DNA of 64,000 bases from Tritrichomonas musculus (taxonomy: Eukaryota; Parabasalia; Tritrichomonadida; Tritrichomonadidae). This document shows, piece after piece, positions 55,444 through 63,682 of the stretch. Made by a program: the position numbers and the translations under genes. Numbering within the stretch: position 1 is the first letter of the stretch; every line of letters begins with the position of its first letter. The DNA lies in NCBI GenBank assembly GCA_039105265.1, contig JAPFFF010000005.1:7363501-7427500 (forward strand), read 5' to 3'. The notes below the pieces were generated by a model. That model saw only the letters and a program-made list of their open reading frames with translations, did no database searches and was not told the origin of the DNA.

Positions 55444-55994
55444 ATGGTTTGTTGAGATTTTTTATTGTATGATTGATTTCTAGGCATTAATAAAATAATA
55501 ATATTTAATATTAATGTTTGATCCTTTTTATATTCATTATATTGAATCAAAAATAATCATTTGCCAAAATATAATAATATTGCCTAAAAAATAATATTCA
55601 TTATACTAGTTTAATGTCATTATTTGTGATTTAAATTAACATATTTTTTAAAGTAAAATGTATTTTAACTGAAAATATAATGTAAAATTTAACTTTTTTT
55701 TTGATTATCAGCATTAATGAGCATGATAACAAAAAATAAAAATTGGATAAAGCCAATGTGATATAATGTTTGTATATAACGAAATAATGATTTTCATTGG
55801 ATGAAATATTATAGCTATATTATCATTCATATACGAAATATTGATATATTTTAAAAAAAATTAATTTATATAATTTAATGATATGTGGTATATCATCGAA
55901 AATGTTAATTTACAAATAATTTATTTTGTTTTTGAGATATAATTATTTTTTTGTTCTAATTACAATTTTAAACGGTCTCTTAAATATAAAATTT
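55444..55994. other. AT-rich intergenic spacer
   Basis: About 550 bases of very AT-rich DNA between two host genes in the same direction. Short repeats such as ATAATATT occur, but no gene. The in-frame opening that continues upstream of 55,995 for some 70 bases has no ATG (it would need a TTG start), although its translation looks like a signal peptide (YFFVLITILNGLLNIKF). A non-ATG or spliced start is therefore not excluded. Confidence 0.5.
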
Positions 55995-58900
55995 ATGGAA
56001 GATTTACAACCTGAAGTAAAAAATGAAACAATTGAACAAAATAAATTGATATTTTCTCTAAATATGAAAGAAAAAACAGCCAGTATAATCGATAATGTTC
56101 AAGCGAGTGGTGATCTTTTTATTCCTAGTTCGATCAAACACAACAACGAATATTTTGTTGTTGAAAGCATCAAAGAACGAGCATTCCAAAATTTGAAGAG
56201 TATTTCATCAATTATTTTTCCTCCTGATTCAGAAATAAAACGGATTGAAAAAGATTCATTTTTATTCTCGAGTATTGAACAACTTTCTATTCCATCAAGT
56301 CTTTCATACCTAGAAGAAGGATTTTGTCGTGGAACGGTGAACTTAAAACGCATCAAAATGATGCCCAACAATAAAGAAATGATGTATATTGATAACAAAA
56401 TTCTTGTTTGTAAAAGTGAATCAAAAAGTGACGAATACGATGTTCTTCTTTTTGTCAGACGAGATGTCAAACGTGTCATAATTCCATCATTTATTAAACG
56501 AATTGCATCATACTCGTTCTCAGAAAGTTTGATAGAACACATCACGATTCCAGAAGAAGTTTTAGAAATTTGTGAAGGAGCATTTTACAAATGTGGCAAA
56601 CTTCAGGACATTGAAATTCCATCAAATTCAAAACTTCAAAAAATCGAAACATTATCATTCATAAACACGTCAATTAAGAGCATCAAGATTCCATCAAGTG
56701 TTATAAAACTTTCAGAAAATTTTTGTGAAGAAAAAACGAAAATTATTAGAGATGCAGAATATTATAAACATTCGGCAGACCAAGGTGATGTTAATTCAAT
56801 GTATAATTATGCAGTCATGCTTTATGAAGGAGATGGAATTGATAAGAATAAGAAAGAAGCAGCTCATTATTATAAACTTGCATCAGATCAAGGTCATGTT
56901 GATTCAATGTATAATTATGCGAATATGCTTTATGAAGGTGATGGAATTGAAGAGAACAAGAAAGAAGCATCTCGCTATTATAAACTTGCATCAGATCAAG
57001 GTGATGTTGATTCAATGTATAATTATGCGAATATGCTTTATGAAGGTGATGGAATTGAGAAGGACAAGAAAGAAGCAGCTCATTATTATAAACTTTCATC
57101 CGATCAAGGTCATGTTAATGCAATGTTTAAATATGCGTATATGCTTTATAAAGGTGATGGAATTGAAGAGAACAAGAAAGAAGCAGCTCACTATTATAAA
57201 CTTTTATCCGATCAAGGTCATGTTGATGCAATGCATTATTATGCGAATATGCTTTATTTTGGTGATGGAATTGAAGAGAACAAGAAAGAAGCATCACATT
57301 ATTATAAACTTGCATCCGATCAAGGTCATGTTGATGCAATGCTTTGTTATGCGAATATGCTTTATGAAGGTGATGGAATTGATAAGAATAAGAAAGAAGC
57401 AGCTCGCTATTATAAACTTGCATCAGATCAAGGTGATGTTGATTCAATGTATAATTATGCAGACATGTTTTATGAAGGTGATGGAATTGAAGAGAACAAG
57501 AAAGAAGCAGCTCACTATTATAAACTTGCATCAGATCAAGGTGATGTTGATTCAATGTATAATTATGCGAATATGCTTTATAAAGGTGATGGAATTGAAG
57601 AGAACAATAAAGAAGCAGCTCACTATTATAAACTTTCATCTGATCAAGGTCATGTTAAAGCAATGTTTAAATATGCGTATATGCTTTATAAAGGTGATGG
57701 AATTGAGAAGAACAAGAAAGAAGCAGCTCATTATTATAAGCTTGCATCCGATCAAGGTAATGTTAAAGCAATGTTTAAATATGCGAATATGCTTTATTTT
57801 GGTGATGGAATCGACGAGAACAAGAAAGAAGCAGCTCACTATTTTAAACTTGCATCTGAACAAGGTAATGTCAAAGCAATGTTTAATTATGGTGTCATGC
57901 TTTATAATGGTGAAACTATTGAAGAGAACAAGAAAGAAGCAGCTCAATATTTTAAACTTGCATCTGATCAAGGTATTGTTGATGCAATGTTTAATTATGC
58001 AATTATTCTTGATGAAGGTGATGGAATTGAAAAGAGCAAGAAAGAAGCATCGCATTATTATAAACTTGCATCAGATCATGGTCATGTTGATGCAATGTTT
58101 AAATATGCAATTATGCTTTATAATGGTGATGGAATCGACGAGAACAAGAAAGGAGCAGCTCACTATTTTAAACTTGCATCTGACCAAGGTCATGTTGATG
58201 CAATGATTTGTTATGCGAATATGCTTTATTACGGTGCTGGAATTGAAGAGAACAAGAAAGAGGCAGCTCACTATTATAAACTTTCATCTGAACAAGGTGA
58301 TGTTAAAGCAATGTTTAAATATGCGAATATGCTTTATAATGGTGCTGGAATTGAAGAGAACAAGATAGAAGCAGCTCACTATTTTAAACTTGCATCAGAT
58401 CAAGGTCATATTAAAGCAATGTTTAAATATGCGAATATGCTTAATTATGGTGATGGAATTGACGAGAACAAGAAAGAGGCAGCTCACTATTATAAACTTG
58501 CATCAGAACAAGGTCATGTTGATGCAATGTTTAGTTATGGAGTCATGCTTTATAATGGTGATTCTATTGAAAAGAATGATAAAGAAGCAGCTCACTATCT
58601 TAAACTTGCAGCAGATCAAGGTAATATCAATTCAATGTTCAATTATGCGTATATGCTTTATAACGGTGCTGGAATTGAAGAGAACAAGAAAGAGGCATCT
58701 CACTATTATAAACTTGCATCTGATCAAGGTTATGTTGATGCAATGTTTTGTTATGCGAATATGCTTAATTTTGGTGATGGAATTGAAGAGAACAAGAAAG
58801 AAGCATCTCACTATTATAAACTTGCAGCAGATCAAGGTAATATCAATTCAATGTTCAATTATGCTTATATGCTTTATAACGGTGATGGAATTGAAGAGAA

Positions 58901-60518
58901 CAAGAAAGAGGCAGCTCATTATCTTAAACTTGCATCAGAACAAGGTGATGTTAAAGCAATGTTTAAATATGCGTATATGCTTAATAATGGTGATGGAATT
59001 GAAGAGAACAAGAAAGAAGCCTCTCACTATTATAAACTTGCATCAGAACAAGGTCATGTTATTGCAATGTTTAATTATGCAGTTATGCTTGATAAAGGTG
59101 ATGGAATTGAAGAGAACAAGATAGAAGCAGCTCACTATTATAAACTTGCATCAGAACAAGGTTATGTTAATGCAATGATTTGTTATGCGAATATGCTTTA
59201 TTTTGGTGCTGGAATTGAAGAGAACAAGAAAGAGGCAGCTCACTATTATAAACTTGCATCAGATCAAGGTCATATTATTGCAATGTTTAAATATGCGAAT
59301 ATGCTTTATAATGGTGATGGAATTGAAGAGAACAAGAAAGAAGCAGCTCACTATTATAAACTTGCATCAGATCAAGGTCATGTTGATGCAATGTTTAGTT
59401 ATGGAGTCATGCTTTATAATGGTGATTCTATTGAAAAGAATGATAAAGAAGCAGCTCACTATCTTAAACTTGCAGCAGATCAAGGTAATATCAATTCAAT
59501 GTTTAATTATGCAATTATGCTTGATAGAGGCGATGGAATCAGTAAGAATAAGATAGAAGCATCTCGCTATTATAAACTTGCATCAAAACAAGGTCATGTT
59601 GGTGCAATGATTTATTATGCGAGTATGCTTTATTACGGTGATGGGATTGAAGAGAACAAGAAAGAGTCAGCTCATTATCTTAAACTTGCATCTGAACAAG
59701 GTGATGTTAAAGCAATGTTTAAATATGCGAATATGCTTTATTTTGGAGATGGAATTGAAGAGAACAAGATAGAAGCATCTCACTATTATAAACTTGCATC
59801 AGAACAAGGTTATGTTGATGCAATGTTTAATTATGCATGTATTCTTGATTTTGGTGATGGAATTGAAGAGAACAAGATAGAAGCATCTCACTATTATAAA
59901 CTTGCATCAGACCAAGGTTATGTTAATGCAATGTTTAATTATGCAGTTATGCTTGATTTTGGTGATGGAATTAAAGAGAACAAGATAGAAGCAGCTCACT
60001 ATTATAAACTTGCATCAGAACAAGGTTATGTTAATGCAATGATTTGTTATGCGAATATGCTTTATTTTGGTGCTGGAATTGAAGAGAACAAGAAAGAGGC
60101 AGCTCACTATTATAAACTTGCATCAGATCAAGGTCATATTATTGCAATGTTTAAATATGCGAATATGCTTTATAATGGTGATGGAATTGAAGAGAACAAG
60201 ATAGAAGCATCTCACTATTATAAACTTGCATCAGATCAGGGTTATGTTAATGCAATGTTTAATTATGCAGTTATGCTTGATTTTGGTGATGGAATTGAAG
60301 AGAACAAGATAGAAGCATCTCACTATTATAAACTTGCAGCAGATCAGGGTCATGTTGATGCAATGCTTTGTTATGCGAGTATGCTTGATTTTGGTGATGG
60401 AATTGGAAAGAATAGGAAAGAAGCAGTTCGCTATTATAAACTTGCAGCAGATCAAGGCCATTCAAGTGCGAAGGAGCAATTTAAAAAACTCACAAGATAC
60501 ATAAAATATTCACTATAA
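55995..60518 (+). CDS. BspA-type LRR plus giant Sel1-repeat protein
   Basis: About 1,507 residues starting MEDLQPEVKNETIEQNK. The first 250 carry BspA-type (LRR_5) leucine-rich repeats (KSISSIIFPPDSEIKRIEKD, IEHITIPEEVLEICEGAF, TSIKSIKIPSSVIKLSENF). Then about 35 Sel1 units of 36 residues run to the end with pattern YYKLASDQGHVDAMFNYA and MLYNGDGIEENKKEA. Units are very similar to each other, and changes cluster in blocks copied between distant units. Such proteins bind partners through the superhelical Sel1 surface; BspA-type repeats in trichomonads often occur on surface proteins. If the TTG-preceded leader noted in the spacer were used, it would add a signal peptide. The stop codon TAA directly abuts the left end of the second Maverick. 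Confidence 0.8.
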   Translation: MEDLQPEVKNETIEQNKLIFSLNMKEKTASIIDNVQASGDLFIPSSIKHNNEYFVVESIKERAFQNLKSISSIIFPPDSEIKRIEKDSFLFSSIEQLSIPSSLSYLEEGFCRGTVNLKRIKMMPNNKEMMYIDNKILVCKSESKSDEYDVLLFVRRDVKRVIIPSFIKRIASYSFSESLIEHITIPEEVLEICEGAFYKCGKLQDIEIPSNSKLQKIETLSFINTSIKSIKIPSSVIKLSENFCEEKTKIIRDAEYYKHSADQGDVNSMYNYAVMLYEGDGIDKNKKEAAHYYKLASDQGHVDSMYNYANMLYEGDGIEENKKEASRYYKLASDQGDVDSMYNYANMLYEGDGIEKDKKEAAHYYKLSSDQGHVNAMFKYAYMLYKGDGIEENKKEAAHYYKLLSDQGHVDAMHYYANMLYFGDGIEENKKEASHYYKLASDQGHVDAMLCYANMLYEGDGIDKNKKEAARYYKLASDQGDVDSMYNYADMFYEGDGIEENKKEAAHYYKLASDQGDVDSMYNYANMLYKGDGIEENNKEAAHYYKLSSDQGHVKAMFKYAYMLYKGDGIEKNKKEAAHYYKLASDQGNVKAMFKYANMLYFGDGIDENKKEAAHYFKLASEQGNVKAMFNYGVMLYNGETIEENKKEAAQYFKLASDQGIVDAMFNYAIILDEGDGIEKSKKEASHYYKLASDHGHVDAMFKYAIMLYNGDGIDENKKGAAHYFKLASDQGHVDAMICYANMLYYGAGIEENKKEAAHYYKLSSEQGDVKAMFKYANMLYNGAGIEENKIEAAHYFKLASDQGHIKAMFKYANMLNYGDGIDENKKEAAHYYKLASEQGHVDAMFSYGVMLYNGDSIEKNDKEAAHYLKLAADQGNINSMFNYAYMLYNGAGIEENKKEASHYYKLASDQGYVDAMFCYANMLNFGDGIEENKKEASHYYKLAADQGNINSMFNYAYMLYNGDGIEENKKEAAHYLKLASEQGDVKAMFKYAYMLNNGDGIEENKKEASHYYKLASEQGHVIAMFNYAVMLDKGDGIEENKIEAAHYYKLASEQGYVNAMICYANMLYFGAGIEENKKEAAHYYKLASDQGHIIAMFKYANMLYNGDGIEENKKEAAHYYKLASDQGHVDAMFSYGVMLYNGDSIEKNDKEAAHYLKLAADQGNINSMFNYAIMLDRGDGISKNKIEASRYYKLASKQGHVGAMIYYASMLYYGDGIEENKKESAHYLKLASEQGDVKAMFKYANMLYFGDGIEENKIEASHYYKLASEQGYVDAMFNYACILDFGDGIEENKIEASHYYKLASDQGYVNAMFNYAVMLDFGDGIKENKIEAAHYYKLASEQGYVNAMICYANMLYFGAGIEENKKEAAHYYKLASDQGHIIAMFKYANMLYNGDGIEENKIEASHYYKLASDQGYVNAMFNYAVMLDFGDGIEENKIEASHYYKLAADQGHVDAMLCYASMLDFGDGIGKNRKEAVRYYKLAADQGHSSAKEQFKKLTRYIKYSL
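56750..60480 (+). repeat. 108-bp tandem repeat array (about 35 Sel1 units)
   Basis: Each unit contains GCTCACTATTATAAACTTGC and AACAAGAAAGAAGC-type blocks. Neighbouring and distant units share runs of identical bases, and multi-unit blocks recur (for example the segment around 59,160 to 59,330 is repeated at about 60,020 to 60,190). This suggests unequal exchange or gene conversion. Alternate frames are also open across the array as a by-product of the low stop density. Confidence 0.9.
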
Positions 60519-60529
60519 AGTAGTATACA

Positions 60530-60569
60530 GTTACTAGCCAGAAGGGCTAAACCCCTTCCGTCTAGTAAC
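60530..60569. repeat. 40-bp imperfect hairpin at left end of element 2
   Basis: GTTACTAG (60,530 to 60,537) pairs with CTAGTAAC (60,562 to 60,569), and inside it GAAGGG (60,541 to 60,546) pairs with CCCTTC (60,553 to 60,558). The GC-richer stem stands out in AT-rich DNA. Being within 11 bases of the inferred terminus, it could be a binding site for terminal protein or integrase. It also lies just after the stop of the host gene, so a transcript-end role is an alternative. Confidence 0.6.
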
Positions 60570-60628
60570 TTTTGAGAAATGGGTTTAGTTATTCAATTTT
60601 ATGCATGATTTGAATGTTAGATTTAATT

Positions 60629-60660
60629 TTAGAATTAGTGTTAGAATTAGTGTTAGAATT
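60629..60660. repeat. 12-bp tandem repeat TTAGAATTAGTG
   Basis: Two full and one partial copy of TTAGAATTAGTG in the subterminal zone, just before the first gene of element 2. Confidence 0.7.
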
Positions 60661-60686
60661 TATTTTATCACCAACGAAAAAGAAAG

Positions 60687-61007
60687 ATGACAGCAACTAA
60701 TGTATACATTGAATACAAACAATATATACTCGATAGTCTTATTAAAGAATTGAAAGAATGTAAGGACAATCAAAAATGTGAACAGTTACTTCAGTCCATT
60801 AATCATTGTCAAAGGGATATTCAAACATTATACGATAATGGTGATTTTGATTTAGAACTTAGTGCAAACGAACCTGTACTCATATCTGATGGAGAATATA
60901 CTGATGAACAAATGAGACTTGATATGGAATTCGCTAATCAATTTATTTCTGAGAACAATAATGATAACATTAACTATGACTTTGATTCAGATACTCCAAT
61001 GTTTTAA
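60687..61007 (+). CDS. Acidic protein at left end of element 2
   Basis: This encodes 106 residues starting MTATNVYIEYKQYILDSLIK. The first 55 are helical with two CxxxxxC-like spaced cysteines (ECKDNQKCEQLLQS), and the second half is very acidic and disordered (ISDGEYTDEQMRLDMEF, ending DFDSDTPMF). No family is recognised. TTATCACC lies 20 bases before the ATG and could be an initiator. As the outermost inward-pointing gene it occupies the place that the 174-residue gene has at the right end of element 1, but the two do not look alike. Confidence 0.6.
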   Translation: MTATNVYIEYKQYILDSLIKELKECKDNQKCEQLLQSINHCQRDIQTLYDNGDFDLELSANEPVLISDGEYTDEQMRLDMEFANQFISENNNDNINYDFDSDTPMF

Positions 61008-61085
61008 TTCGTTATACCATTTATTTTTCAAACAATTCCAACATTATTTGAAACCATTATTGCAAATATTTTTACTGCAGCGCAA

Positions 61086-61553
61086 ATGACAAAGTTAACG
61101 TACAATTCAATCACTAAATTCGTTGAAACCATTAGTAAATACACTAAACAAAACCATCAATGTACACCAAATAGTGCAAACGTTTACTTCGAAGGTAAGG
61201 ATGCATTTAAGAACAAGTATAAACAACTCTGCATTAAGCCTGTATTCATTGAATTGTTCGTCTTTGAAGACAAAAAGATATACATTAATCACAAGCAAAT
61301 ACTTGAAATTTATGACAAGCAATTATGTATATCATTCAGTGAATCTGATAAACGATCTTTACCTAAGAACAAGTCAAAAATGTTTATATTAAATGTTGAC
61401 TTTGAAGCTCAAGAATATAAAGAAATCGTTTATTACCCATCAGAGATTCATCAATGCTTAAATCAACAAAACATTAATCGAATCAGAAATCAAATCATTG
61501 ATGAACCCAAAGATGAATTCATTGAAACCGAAATAGACTCTGATGCATTTTAA
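61086..61553 (+). CDS. Conserved Maverick protein, relative of the 41,685 gene
   Basis: This encodes 155 residues starting MTKLTYNSITKFVETISKYT. It aligns by eye with the 150-residue protein of element 1 over nearly all its length: YFEGKDAFKNKYKQLCIKP, YINHKQILEIYDKQLCISF, ESDKRSLPKNKS, ILNVDF and YYPSE, closing with an acidic end DSDAF. Conservation between two diverged elements says the domain matters, yet no named family fits. Near an end and pointing inward in both elements, it may work at the termini or early in infection; this is inference. Confidence 0.65.
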   Translation: MTKLTYNSITKFVETISKYTKQNHQCTPNSANVYFEGKDAFKNKYKQLCIKPVFIELFVFEDKKIYINHKQILEIYDKQLCISFSESDKRSLPKNKSKMFILNVDFEAQEYKEIVYYPSEIHQCLNQQNINRIRNQIIDEPKDEFIETEIDSDAF

Positions 61554-61598
61554 AACGTAAATTCGATTTCATTCATTTTTATTTTTAGTGTCAAGCAA

Positions 61599-62744
61599 AT
61601 GACTCAACAAGTTAATCCATTAGCTGATTTCATGCAAAACACGCTTTCTGTTCAGGATTTGCTAAACATTTATAATAAATATGCACCACAGCCATTAACG
61701 ATTCAAGAAGTTCAACGTTACTCTAATGGTGATGTTAATGTTGCTAAAACTGAATTAATTGCAAGGTTTCTTGCCGCCGCTAGAGATGGTCAATTATTTG
61801 GTGGATTTAGTAACAATAAAGTTGGTATGAAGGAACTGCAACACATTATATTAGACCTTCAACGTGATATCAAACGTGTAAAGAATGCAATCTCTCCACA
61901 AGGTGCAGAGGATTTAATTACTAAACATAATGCAGCTAATCCAAGTTCACCATGGAAACTCAATAAACGTAATCCTAATGCACCAGCTTCATTACAAAAC
62001 TTGACTGATATAAATAATGATGGAATTCCTGATGTCGTTATATCCAATCGTAAAGGTGAACCAATGTTTGTCAATGGTTATACAACTAAAGCTAGCAATT
62101 ATCCTGAAACATTAGCTTATTACAATAAATACCCAACTCGTGAAGATCGTCATAATCATTCATTCAATGATTTCAGAAAGCAATTGTATAATGTTACTTA
62201 CGATGATGAAAACAGTAATGTTAGTTTACGTGGTAACGTTTCTTCTTTCAATAATAATCCAGTTGAGTTTGCGGGATATGATTTAACTAAATACAACGTT
62301 AAACCACCAAAACGAATGTCTTCATATAATAGATTCCGTAAATATGTAGCTGGTCCATTCATTGATGGTGCTCTTCAAATTTGTGAAGTTCCGAAGAAAT
62401 TAAGGTTACAAGTTTCTGCAAAAGCTATTGCTGACTTTTGGAATACAACAGTTCTTCAACCATTGTATACAAAATATGGTGTCACTAATGAAAAATCTGC
62501 TGCAAAAATTAAGAAATCACGTGCTGGTGAAATTGATCAAACCGTTGATGATATGATATTCAGACTCAATTACACTAATGATCAATGGAGTGAAGATCAG
62601 AAAACTGCATTAACTCATGACGTTACTACTACATTAACTCAATTAGTTGAACGAGCGCATCAGAATGCATTAATGAATAACCCTGCTTATCAACGTGAAG
62701 GAGGAGAATTCATGATACCAAATGCTTTAGCACCACCACAATAA
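61599..62744 (+). CDS. DxNxDG-loop protein, relative of the 23,957 gene
   Basis: This encodes 381 residues starting MTQQVNPLADFMQNTLSVQD. It shares with the element 1 protein a segment with KHNAANPSSPWKLN, DINNDGIPDVVI (about residue 138) and MFVNGYTTKAS, and then a helical C-terminal half (SYNRFRKYVAGPFIDGALQI, then ADFWNTTVLQPLYTKYG). The repeated NPYSID linker of the other copy is absent; instead there is a helical N-terminal domain of about 100 residues. The DxNxDG loop is like a dockerin or EF-hand calcium site. It precedes the ATPase by about 40 bases, the same order as in element 1, so a virion or packaging function is likely. Confidence 0.65.
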   Translation: MTQQVNPLADFMQNTLSVQDLLNIYNKYAPQPLTIQEVQRYSNGDVNVAKTELIARFLAAARDGQLFGGFSNNKVGMKELQHIILDLQRDIKRVKNAISPQGAEDLITKHNAANPSSPWKLNKRNPNAPASLQNLTDINNDGIPDVVISNRKGEPMFVNGYTTKASNYPETLAYYNKYPTREDRHNHSFNDFRKQLYNVTYDDENSNVSLRGNVSSFNNNPVEFAGYDLTKYNVKPPKRMSSYNRFRKYVAGPFIDGALQICEVPKKLRLQVSAKAIADFWNTTVLQPLYTKYGVTNEKSAAKIKKSRAGEIDQTVDDMIFRLNYTNDQWSEDQKTALTHDVTTTLTQLVERAHQNALMNNPAYQREGGEFMIPNALAPPQ

Positions 62745-62787
62745 ATTCATTCTGAATCACTGTATTAACCATTAAGCTCAATAATTA

Positions 62788-63672
62788 ATGTTTATTTTTG
62801 ATGAAAACGCATTTATGACAACAGAACCTTCATACAATTTATCATTCATTAGAGACAAAGTTAATGATACATTAAAGTCCAAATCTAATGAAACCAGTAA
62901 TTCATTAATTAAACCAATACATCAAGATATCAAAGTTCGTTACAATTCAGTGAATGTCATTGTTGGCAAACAATCATTGGGCAAAACAGTGATAGCATTA
63001 GAGGAAATCATTAAGATATCTCTATTAAATACACATCATTTATTGATTTACGTTACTAAAAACGGTGATGAAAACGATAAATCCTTTCAATCATTGAAGC
63101 AAATGATTCGAATGCCTTATGTCACCATTAGTGAAAAGGATTCAGTTGAATTCATTAAAACTCTCATTGCTGCAAAGAATCTATACTATCTCATTCTCCG
63201 TGAACATTTAGAAGACAAAATCATTGATGAACAACGTGAAGCTTTATTCGATGCTTTACACATTAATGACGGCTTACAGCCAGGACAAAGTCCCTTCAGT
63301 AAACCTTACTTACACACAATCGTTCTATTTGATGATATTAGTAACAGTAAATTGTTTTCATCAGAGGAATCATTCTTTAGTCAACAAATTCGTCGTTGCA
63401 GACATACAAACATTACTTACTTCTTACTCATTCAAGGATGGAAAGGCATTAAACCTCACATTAAGAATGAAATCACAACGTTATTCATATTTCCATGCTT
63501 CAACAAACAACAATTGCACTTCATTTATTCACAATCAGCGTCTAATCTTGATTTTGATGAATTCTATGCACTATATCAACGATTGCTTTCGATCAAAAAT
63601 ATAAAGCCAGACAGTCATCCTTACATGTATGTAAATGTAACTGAAGGAGGAGAGACAGTAATTCAAGAATGA
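62788..63672 (+). CDS. A32-like (FtsK/HerA) genome-packaging ATPase, element 2
   Basis: This encodes 294 residues; a second ATG at 62,815 (MTTEPSYNLS) is equally plausible as the start. Walker A is GKQSLGKT (about residue 60), Walker B is IVLFDD (about 178), followed by ISNSKLF and RRCRHTNITYFLLIQGWKG. It is similar to the ATPase of element 1 along the whole length, most strongly in these blocks, and has a short extra loop (NDGLQPGQSPFSKPY) before Walker B. Substitutions in the DNA are far more numerous than in the protein, so the two copies have diverged under selection. It should package element DNA into capsids, whose genes would lie beyond the window. Confidence 0.9.
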   Translation: MFIFDENAFMTTEPSYNLSFIRDKVNDTLKSKSNETSNSLIKPIHQDIKVRYNSVNVIVGKQSLGKTVIALEEIIKISLLNTHHLLIYVTKNGDENDKSFQSLKQMIRMPYVTISEKDSVEFIKTLIAAKNLYYLILREHLEDKIIDEQREALFDALHINDGLQPGQSPFSKPYLHTIVLFDDISNSKLFSSEESFFSQQIRRCRHTNITYFLLIQGWKGIKPHIKNEITTLFIFPCFNKQQLHFIYSQSASNLDFDEFYALYQRLLSIKNIKPDSHPYMYVNVTEGGETVIQE

Positions 63673-63682
63673 ACAATGAACC

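Noticed and set aside
56750-60480. Long alternative open frames on both strands within the Sel1 region
   Set aside because: They arise from the 108-bp period and low stop density; their translations are Ile/Met/Arg-rich or His/Ser-rich repeats without sense, while the chosen frame gives canonical Sel1 units.
60545-60555. Telomere-like GGGCTAAACCCC
   Set aside because: A single occurrence inside a hairpin, not a tandem array, and next to coding DNA.
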